Below are positions 5,029 through 5,248 of a stretch of 5,248 nucleotides of DNA, piece after piece. Each line of letters opens with the position of its first letter. Position 1 is the stretch's first letter. The notes under the pieces are model-generated. The model was not told the origin of the DNA. It was given only the letters and a program-made list of their open reading frames with translations, and ran no database searches. This DNA comes from an uncultured Lachnospiraceae bacterium (GTDB taxonomy: Bacteria > Bacillota > Clostridia > Lachnospirales > Lachnospiraceae). The stretch spans positions 1-5,248 of the forward strand of contig CAUCOL010000149.1 of NCBI GenBank assembly GCA_958444395.1, read 5' to 3'. The position numbers and the translations under genes are program-made.

Positions 5029-5248
5029 AACAGGTAATTGAGGAGCAGGTATTATTTGTGCTTGCGACAGTCTGTACAGGGATGGGACTGATGGCCGGTT
5101 ATGATCTGCTGCGCTTCTGGCGGTGGCTGTGGAGACACGGACCGCTTTGGATCTGGCTGGAAGATCTATTCTATTGGTGTGTAGCAGCGGTTCCTGTATT
5201 CTATCTGTTTTTCTGTTTCCAGGAGGGGCAGATCCGCTGGTATGGACT
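5025..5248 (+). CDS. yabQ: Spore cortex biosynthesis protein YabQ, N-terminal part (cut by window edge)
   Basis: A GTG at 5025 overlaps the yabP stop (GTGA) and has GGGAGG (5011-5016) 8 bases upstream. The visible 74 residues begin MKQVIEEQVLFVLATVCTGM. Two hydrophobic segments (about 8-27 and 45-64) are joined by an arginine/tryptophan-rich loop (YDLLRFWRWLWRHGPLWIWL). The motifs EDLFYW and EGQIRWYG match the 'ED..YW' and '.G.IRWY' pattern of YabQ as I know it. In Bacillus subtilis YabQ is made in the mother cell, sits in the outer forespore membrane and is required for cortex formation. The reading frame is intact to the edge. The next gene in Bacillus is divIC, which would lie outside this window. 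Confidence 0.92.
   Translation, partial: MKQVIEEQVLFVLATVCTGMGLMAGYDLLRFWRWLWRHGPLWIWLEDLFYWCVAAVPVFYLFFCFQEGQIRWYG

Overview
The window looks like an ordinary chromosomal segment of a spore-forming Clostridium-group Firmicute, most likely Lachnospiraceae. This rests on strong AGGAGG-type ribosome binding sites, AT-rich spacers with a TTGACA/TATAAA promoter, a YesN-type regulator, a small four-cysteine protein of a kind I know from Lachnospiraceae, and sporulation genes at both ends (spmB on the left, yabP-yabQ on the right). I see no transposase, phage gene, CRISPR array, tRNA or rRNA.

Layout. Positions 1-92 (minus strand) hold the first 30 codons of a probable spmB, which runs off the left edge. 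A divergent spacer (93-342) carries a possible sporulation promoter facing spmB and a sigma-A-like promoter facing right. Positions 343-1917 encode a receiver plus AraC-type response regulator with no kinase beside it. After a short AT-rich spacer with a perfect Spo0A-box heptamer come a 58-residue four-cysteine protein (2007-2183) and, 38 bases on, a 499-residue polyprenyl-phosphate sugar-1-phosphate transferase (2222-3721). A 294-base spacer then leads to a strong promoter and the HU gene (4016-4291), closed by a textbook terminator. The last block is rqcP (4398-4637), yabP (4744-5028) and the start of yabQ (5025 to the edge).

How the genes work together. The middle block suggests surface-polysaccharide initiation, perhaps tied to the sporulation regulator Spo0A. 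The right block is the conserved clostridial order HU, S4-domain RqcP, YabP, YabQ, joining a housekeeping nucleoid protein and a ribosome-rescue factor to sporulation genes. The rqcP-yabP gap holds a good match to a sigma-E promoter lying inside the left half of a long hairpin whose right arm contains the yabP ribosome binding site and ends in a T run. Read-through transcripts would carry the whole hairpin, while sigma-E transcripts would start inside it and lose the left arm. I consider this the most interesting signal here. I found no clearly new multi-gene system.
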